A stretch of 64,000 bases of DNA from Ceratorhiza oryzae-sativae (Eukaryota > Basidiomycota > Agaricomycetes > Cantharellales > Ceratobasidiaceae), in NCBI GenBank assembly GCA_030998015.1, contig JARWMV010000235.1, positions 930,001 to 994,000 on the forward strand. The letters run 5' to 3'. The translations under genes were made by a program, and so were the position numbers. The notes below the pieces were generated by a model that was given only the letters and a program-made list of their open reading frames with translations, did not search any database and was not told the origin of the DNA. This document shows, piece by piece, positions 57,701 to 64,000 of this stretch. How positions within the stretch are numbered: the first letter of the stretch is position 1; the number at the start of each line of letters is the position of its first letter.

Positions 57701-58322
57701 TAGCGATTTGTGACTGATCATGTTTATTTATAGGGGAAAGAAATATGAACATGTCACACGAGTTATTCACGCGAAAGATTGTCTAAAAAATCTTCGCCCA
57801 TACAGTATTCGTGGCACCTAGAAGCCTCATGTAGCCTCGGGTATTGGGTTGTCTGAAAAGCTACCCGGATTCGAAAGGCTGGATCCGATAGAAATTGATG
57901 AAAGCTTTTTGTGCTTGCGTGGCCCAGTGAAATATCTATTAATCGCTTCTGTATAATCACTACTGGGTGGTTGAATCGTGAGATGGTCGCGCCGAATCTG
58001 CAAATTTTGGCGGTAAGCCACAACTAAAAAAAAAGGGTCACTTGGTGAATACGTGCGAAGTCGGTAGGGGAAACATTAGATGTATTAATTTGATTCATGG
58101 AGATACGCAAAATAAACAATATCAGTCGTTCGTTTTGCAGTAAAGAGCCTGTTCATAGCCGAGATTGGATAGGCTTCCACGTGATTCCTTTGATCCGTAG
58201 GTTACTCCCGCGGTCGGCCAGCGATAGCTTCGCCCAGTACACGTCGTCGATCGTGACGTGGTAAGTAGCATCGAGCCATAGCAAACAAAACCACTGTCAT
58301 ACTCTCACTTTTCGCAGACACC
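54743..58322. other. Gene-poor region with possible decayed coding pieces
   Basis: 3.6 kb without a firm gene. On the minus strand around 55370-55580 a stretch reads VLDTHTTGGNAMNGIAPSIV and then, after one stop, LNVAFDNPMNENIKFFKLHI, which suggests a pseudogene. On the minus strand at 56525-56902 a 125-codon ORF ends NPNQGTYPQPPAPLPPP and could be the end of a small gene, but its internal intron (GTAAGC near 56681) does not keep phase. The rest is short ORFs. Confidence 0.4.
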
Positions 58323-60552
58323 ATGTCATCGAAAGCCGGCAAAAGGAGCTCTGCAGCATCTAGCAGCCAAAAATCACAACCGAATGCGAGCAGCAACAAC
58401 TCAACTTCTGGCTCCCAGAATAGGGATGAGCCTCAGCCCAGTGGTACCTCTACAGGCCGAAGGTCAGCTCTAGAGACTCTGACTGTCGCTGGGAAATGTA
58501 TCGCGCTGGCCGCTGGTCTTACTGTCGCAAGCATGTCGTTCCAAGAAGTATTACACCCTCTATACGGCTCCGTTCCAACATCCTACCACTACAGGAAGGT
58601 TACTCTCGGAGCTGCGATGGCTTCGATTCCTTTGGGGGCATTTACCAACATTAATGAGCAAGGTGCATTAATCGCGATAGCCTCCGTGCTCGCAGCAGCT
58701 CCATTATCAGCGCTATGGATTGGCTCCTGGACTGCCAAGCTTGGAAGCGCGATATGGGGACCTGTCGTTACGCAGATGTTCATCGCTGCACCAGCATGGT
58801 GCCTTTCTACCTTCTTGGTCTCCAAGTGGATGGTGAGCCAAACCTACAACACCTCGCCAGCAATCGTCTGACCCAAGTATCAGTCATATTTATCTCCACA
58901 AGCATCCAATAGTCCCGCCATATCACCACCAGCAATTGCATTTCAATTGTGGTCCCTAGTTCATGCGCTTGAACCTATTGCATTTGCCCAGATACATACC
59001 AAAATCCGGCCCACAACTCTACTCATCAACCTGAGCTCTGTGGCTGGAGCCGCATGTGGCCTTTCTTACGTCTCATATATCAACAACTACACCACAATCA
59101 CACCCTCAGCCAATTCGTCTCGGCCAACACGTACTACATGGCGCTCGTATATCCCACTCGTGATTCCCGTTCTCTTGGCTCAGATATCCAAACGTACATC
59201 GCCTCACCTTATTCAAAACGAGCCATGGACTTCGTCTGGGGGAGGTGTGCGCGTCTTGGCCCGATCAGATAGTACAACAGGAACCGTCGTTGTGGCTGAA
59301 AACCTGGTCGACAACTTCCGCTTCTTGCGATGCGATCACTCTCTCCTCGGAGGAGCATGGATGCCTGGAAGCAGAGGCAAAATTTACAGCAACGGCTTGG
59401 GGGATAGCATATATAGCACGTTCGTTGTACAGGAGGCGGTTCGGCTAGTTGAGCGCGCGTCACGCCCCAAGTCATCAGAACAGGCGTTGGTTATGTGAGT
59501 CATTTTGAAGTTGAATCGACGCGCCAATTAGACTTATAGCATGACATAGTGGCTTAGGGATAGGCGTCGCAGCCGGGGCACTTGAAACTCATGGAACATC
59601 CGTCACGGTTGTCGAAATTGACCCAGCTGTGTATCATTATGCGAGGGAATATTTTGGACTTCCTGAGCCCAGGGGCGGTGTGTTTCTAGAGGATGCTCGT
59701 GGCTGGGTCGACACTCGCGCTTTGACGGTTCAAAATGGACGGTATATTGAACATACGGGTGTTAAAGCGATTGCGTCGGATAACTCTAAGGAGCTATTCG
59801 ATTATATCATACATGATTGTTTCTCGGGCGGGAGTGTTCCGACCATGCTATTCTCGACCGGATTCTTTGGGGCCATCAAGAAGATGCTGAAGGATGACGG
59901 GGTCTTTGCGGTGGTACGTTCGGGGTCTAATCTCAGGTCACCAGTGTGACATTCATAAAATCCTCGTCCTAGAATTTTGCTGGCAAGGTAGGATCGGATC
60001 CGGCACATGCGATTTTGAACACGCTACTGGATGTCTTTCCCAATTGCCGAGTGTTCCATGACAAGATTGTCCCACCTCCTGGCCGGGAGACTCCAGCTGA
60101 TGAACACGATGATTTTTTGAATATGGTAAGCATGCTCCTTGGCCAGGCCTCGTTCGAACTCAGCTCATCCTCGACTTGTCGGGTGAATTCACAGGTGTAC
60201 TTCTGTACCAGTGCCCCTTCGCTCACTTTCCGAATTCCTGGAGAATCGGATGTGCTGGAATCTCCCTTGCGAGAGCACATTCTCAGCACGATGGATCAAC
60301 GCGAGGTCTCGTTTGCCGAAATTCGCGGAAACAACTCTGAGCCAGCCGGAAAGCCTATACCGGGGGTTGAAGGCGAGCGTAGATGGGTCCTGATGGATGG
60401 CGACGGAAGGCTAGGGGAGTGGCAACAAGAGACCGCACTCGAACACTGGAGTGGTGGGTGTACCCTAACGCTTTATTGGCTCGAAAGGCAGCTAACCATA
60501 TTCCACAGTTATGCGACATGTCATGAAGGATGAGATCTGGGAGTCGTATTAG
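58323..60552 (+). CDS. Spermidine-synthase-like protein with N-terminal membrane domain
   Basis: Exons 58323-58832, 58878-59494, 59550-59913, 59973-60125, 60195-60453 and 60509-60552 sum to 1947 nt, 648 aa. The first ~55 residues are Ser-rich and disordered. Several hydrophobic segments follow (about 60-80, 100-120, 125-170, 195-235 and 260-275). The C-terminal half is the polyamine-synthase/methyltransferase fold: LGGAWMP, GLGIGVAAG as the Gly-rich cofactor loop, TVVEIDPAVYHYA with the ribose-binding acid, then EDARGW and YIIHDCFSGG where spermidine synthases have the catalytic Asp region. Membrane-fused homologues of SpeE are known in bacteria and fungi, and their substrate is often not a polyamine. 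The splice at 58833-58877 is needed to bridge both halves in frame. Confidence 0.78.
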
Positions 60553-60726
60553 CTGCGGAACCTGCTCTCTTGTACAGTTTAGGTCAATTGCAAGTTCTTG
60601 TATTGGTACAGTGGATGAAATAATATTTGACGCCACTACAACTTGGCGACGGTTTCCCTCAGCTTCGCCCCGGCTAAAGACTCGTCTGAAAACGAGAGTT
60701 GGTCTCAGTACTGTTCTAGCGTTCGA

Positions 60727-62721
60727 TTAATACTTTCGCTTACAATTGGTATAGTAGAGAGAATCCTGTGGCACAGCGACAATATGGCTTTTTAGGGATG
60801 TCGTATCCACCATCGAAGGGACAACGTCCTTGAGTGTTGGAGCACCAAGCAGGCGCATGTTCATCTCAAACTCGTCCTAGAAACATTGGTGTAAGCATCG
60901 ATATCCACTAAACTAATGTCGAGCGCACATTCAATATTTTTAGAGCAGCTTCTACTCCTTCCTGGCCGTATGCAGAGTATGCGTATATGAAGGGACGACC
61001 GACACCGACCGCTGTGGCGCCCATAGCGACTGCCTTCAGTACATCGGTCGCGCGGCGTACTCCTCCGTCGACGAATATCTGGAATTTGGGATTGGGGAAA
61101 AGGCCACGCTCACGCAAAGCGGTCACCACCTCTTCAAGCACTTCTATGCCAGAGCGCGCAGTATCGAGCTGCCTCCCACCATGGTTCGAAAGGACAACTC
61201 CGGCACAACCACACTCGGCCGCGAGTACGGCATCTTCCCAGCATTGGACTCCCTTGAGAATAATCGGCACTACACAATAGAGTGAGTGAGCATTTGCATA
61301 GCCCGAACACAACCGAAGCGATCCGTACTTTTGGTAATCGTCTTAAACCAGTCTAGGTCCCTCCACGAGAGGCCTGGATCGATGAACGACTAGTGGATCA
61401 TGAGTTTGACATCCGGCCGTGTGGTGTGTGTGTGTATGTGACATACGCTGATTGCCCTTGCGGCACCTTGACTGCGGTCGATTCCTGCCGACCCCCGCTG
61501 GACCTCACTCCCCTCGTCTTCGAACTTTTGACGCATGTCTTTCTCGCGGCGACCCAGCTGCGGGGCATCGACCGTAATGAATAGACCTTTGATACCCCTC
61601 TTCTCCGCATGTTGCACGATCTTTTTGGTAATCTCTCGATCTTTGTTCACGTAGCTGCAGTGGGGGGTGCGGAGTTACCATGTCTGATTAAGGGGCAACA
61701 GACGAGAGATGTGACATACAGCTGCATGAATTGGACTTGACCTGGGGCTGCTGCATCTCTGATCTCGTCAAAGGAGCAAGACGCCAAAGTTGGAATCTGA
61801 ACGGGGGGTTGCATGAGGGTCCCTTCGCGGGCACAAGCTGAGACCGGTCCACTTGCCATCTGGATCACCCCAAACTTTGCGGCTGCCCTCGTCAAGTTCA
61901 GTTCGCCCTCTGGGTGTCCCAGTTTACCAAGCGCGGTTGCGGTCTTAACCAACGCAGTCGTCAAGCCTTGCCCCCAAGCCTAAATGCAGAGCCACGTACG
62001 ATGTAGACCGGCATGCTCGACTTTTGCCCCAAAATTGTCGTCGACCAGTCTACTTTGGTTACATCGCGCAGCACCCGAGGTCGGAACCAGATACGCTGAT
62101 AGGCTGCATGGTTCTCGCGGTGCGTGATTTCATCGTCGGCGGCTGAAGAGTAGTATGCCCACGCCTTTTCCGGCATCACCGCACGAGCGATACCCTCGAA
62201 GTCATGTAGGTTGAGGCACTCGGATAGCGGTGGTCGGCGATTGACTCGTTCAAGACGGGCCTTTTCCTCAGGAGTGATCTCTTTAATCGTCTTGGTAATT
62301 GACCTGGGGTCGATTTTGCCGAGGCTGGCGGGAATCCGTTCAGTCGGGTATCAGCAAGCTGAACAATTTAAGCGCATACTGTTTCTCCTTTGGCAAGTTC
62401 GTCGTAATTGCGTCAGGTGGGTGAATGGGGTCATACTCTTCCCTAGAACCGCAGTTAGGTGGACACCCAAGGTGTAAGGCTAATCGTGCACGACATACGT
62501 AGCGTCCTTCCCAGCATACTTCAGGATGATTTTGCTTCCACCAGGGTGGTCGTTGAGAAACTCGGTAACGTCGTAAACGTGGCCTTTGGTAGAGGTATCT
62601 GTGAGTAACAATGTGCTCGAATCCAAGCTGTTCAAATACACATACCATGCACATGAATCCAACAGCTTTCTCTGCTGTTGTGTTTGGCTACAGTTTCGGC
62701 AGATAGCACTTCTTGACCCAT
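60727..62721 (-). CDS. CYB2: Flavocytochrome b2, L-lactate dehydrogenase (cytochrome)
   Basis: Oxidises L-lactate to pyruvate in the mitochondrial intermembrane space and passes electrons to cytochrome c. Nine exons (62721-62646, 62598-62499, 62442-62380, 62324-62000, 61943-61720, 61654-61447, 61389-61329, 61269-60929, 60876-60727) sum to 1548 nt, 515 aa. An N-terminal cytochrome b5 domain has the heme ligand motif HPGG and later YDPIHPPD. The FMN domain follows: [44 protein letters not shown], then PIILKGV (the FMN-binding Lys), [13 protein letters not shown] with the catalytic His, and [15 protein letters not shown]. The 3' end has the mobile loop region and ends [11 protein letters not shown]. 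No mitochondrial leader is visible before [11 protein letters not shown], so either a 5' exon is missing or the enzyme is not imported. The spermidine-synthase-like gene is convergent, 174 bp away. Confidence 0.92.
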
Positions 62722-63236
62722 ATTGGTTGTAGTGGCCTGCTAGTTGCCTTGAATAAATGCCTCGACCTCGAGTTTTGACGTCGACGCTACTCGCCGGAGC
62801 GGCTTTGTGTGTTAAGAGTGAGTAGGACCTAAGAGGCGGGTTCAAATGCCTGCGCTCAGTTTCGAGCAGTGGTGATGGTGGAAAACCAAGACACGGCGGT
62901 CTGCGGGGCTGCCTCGGTGGAGAACATGTGTCGGCTTGGGGGCCTTGAAGGGGAAGGCGATCGGCGTTATTATGTCAGCAACCCTGGGAATTGTTTGGCC
63001 TGTCATTGGCAGTTTATTGGTCGAAATACGTCGCTTCATATTATACGAGTCAAACTATTAATTATACATGTGCAATCATGATATAGGCCCAAATTTACTC
63101 AATAGCCCCAGTACATCATACTCGCATTGGCATATAACCAACCGCCTTCTTCAACAAAGTGGCTGGAGTTGGCACGAGCGAAAAGTCGGGTGAGGTCGAA
63201 GCACCGTAACTTCCCGAAAGCCCCCGAATCGGTATT
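62722..63236. other. Upstream region of flavocytochrome b2
   Basis: A minus-strand ORF (62480-62845) overlaps the first exons in another frame and is not supported. Presumed promoter region; no TATA box identified. Confidence 0.4.
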
Positions 63237-63995
63237 TTATGATCGAAATACGCCAGTTCTGGCTGGAAAGAAGTAGGCAACGTAACACGAAGAGCGTACT
63301 ATAATTTTGGTTGATTTTCTAGGTCGGGAGAGAAGGGATACTATGCTCACACTGATCCTCGCAGCGCCTTCAATGCCCCAGCTCGTCCAAGTCGTGTCTG
63401 TTATAGCCAATGAGCCCGTCGCAAGAACCGACTGATCTGCCAGCTCGTCATATCTCTCGGGAGGATGAAGCACTCCGTGAGCGCAAGTCATTTCTTCCGA
63501 GTGAGATAGGCCCCTCGCCATGATGGTTGTTGTTCGAACTAGCCTCACGGATATATGCGGCGCGAGCTGCATCAAATGCTCTAACGGGCTAGTTGGTGAC
63601 GAAAGGGAGAGGCTAAATGGTACAGAGCTATCCGTAGAAAGGTAGACGGCCAAGGGACAAGCGAACTAGCGAGTTGTTGCGCTTAGTCACTATGCGATCA
63701 AGTGACACACCACACGAAGACTCACATGCACCTTGACCCCAGATCACTTGCTTCCCAGCTATCGATTGTTTGACGGGTAGTTCCACTACTCTTGCGTCAT
63801 AAGGAGATTCGACTGGCGTGCGAAGGGTTTCCAAATTTACCACGCCGGGCGAGAGCATGGGTTGGAGGGGCCGTGGTAGGTAGAAAACTTCTGTCTCAAT
63901 ACTATATGCCATTTGAGGTGGGTTTCGTTATGTAGTAGTAGACGCGAGTCCAAAAACTTACGTTGTATTTCCTCGCCAGCCTTTGCGCCGGACAT
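63237..63995 (-). CDS. Unresolved gene at the window end
   Basis: Probable coding region with unclear splicing. A possible start at 63995 (MSGAKAGEEIQ) is followed by a GTAAGT donor. The next readable piece (63912-63720) contains YSIETEVFYLPRPLQPML and VELPVKQSIAGKQVIWGQG, then a GTGAGT donor near 63726. A later piece near 63580 reads AFDAARAAYI before another GTGAGG. The pieces do not join in frame as given, because the carry between the first two is off by one base, as in other genes here. I do not recognise a family. Composition and splice-site spacing are my only support. Confidence 0.3.
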
Positions 63996-64000
63996 GAGCA

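Noticed and set aside
62480..62845. Longer N-terminal ORF for flavocytochrome b2
   Set aside because: It reads the first exon in a different frame and through an intron; the exon chain from 62721 closes exactly at 515 aa.
1..64000. CRISPR arrays, tRNA and rRNA genes
   Set aside because: Looked for by eye; no regularly spaced repeats or cloverleaf-like sequence with conserved boxes was found. The tRNA-like match at 14681 is a retrotransposon primer binding site.

Overview
The window looks like nuclear DNA of a filamentous basidiomycete, most likely an Agaricomycete close to Rhizoctonia (an inference from gene style, not from a search). Genes are packed and rich in 40-65 nt GT-AG introns. The content fits too: a TKL-type kinase, tandem P450s, BTB proteins, APC permeases and a Ty1/copia element. 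No prokaryotic features, CRISPR array, rRNA or tRNA gene was seen.

Layout. 1-7.5 kb: a kinase tail, a secreted aspartic protease (-), Rer1 (-), a secreted three-repeat chitin-binding-like protein (+) and a Yra1/ALY-type RRM protein (-). 7.7-19.8 kb: two tandem cytochrome P450 genes (-) in a duplicated ~4 kb unit. The flank of the second copy is split by a complete copia retrotransposon (14393-19359) with near-identical LTRs and a 5-bp target duplication. 20.6-28.7 kb: a conserved housekeeping block with an Asteroid/XPG-like protein (+), Erv14/cornichon (-) and the mitochondrial RNA polymerase (+); the last two start 112 bp apart. 29-35.4 kb: two different APC-family permeases, transcribed divergently. 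35.9-40.5 kb: an uncharacterised protein, a BTB protein and a coiled-coil protein. 40.5-44.8 kb: gene-poor sequence with possible relics. 44.8-54.7 kb: a large disordered BRCT protein, a nucleotidyltransferase-fold protein, a class I methyltransferase-like protein and a TMEM70-like protein. 54.7-58.3 kb: gene-poor. 58.3-63.9 kb: a spermidine-synthase-like membrane protein (+) convergent with flavocytochrome b2 (L-lactate dehydrogenase, -), then an unresolved end region.

For most conserved genes I rebuilt the exon chains by hand and checked that the summed exon length is a multiple of three. Aspartic protease (413 aa), Rer1 (214), CBM protein (232), RRM protein (281), Asteroid-like (751), methyltransferase (361), flavocytochrome b2 (515) and spermidine-synthase-like (648) all close perfectly. 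Erv14, the mitochondrial RNA polymerase and P450 copy 1 each miss by exactly one base, and the BTB and BRCT genes change frame more than once. Most of these breaks lie in short runs of one base. This pattern suggests base-level assembly errors in several genes. P450 copy 2, with three separate lesions including a 4-nt one, looks like a real pseudogene.

The most unusual signals are 10-, 14- and 15-nt internal microexons in Rer1 and the P450s; a young copia element with an open reading frame but substituted integrase catalytic positions, mostly explicable by CpG transitions; its Gag start codon lying inside the primer binding site; and a probable GC-AG intron with a 5-nt last coding exon in Erv14.
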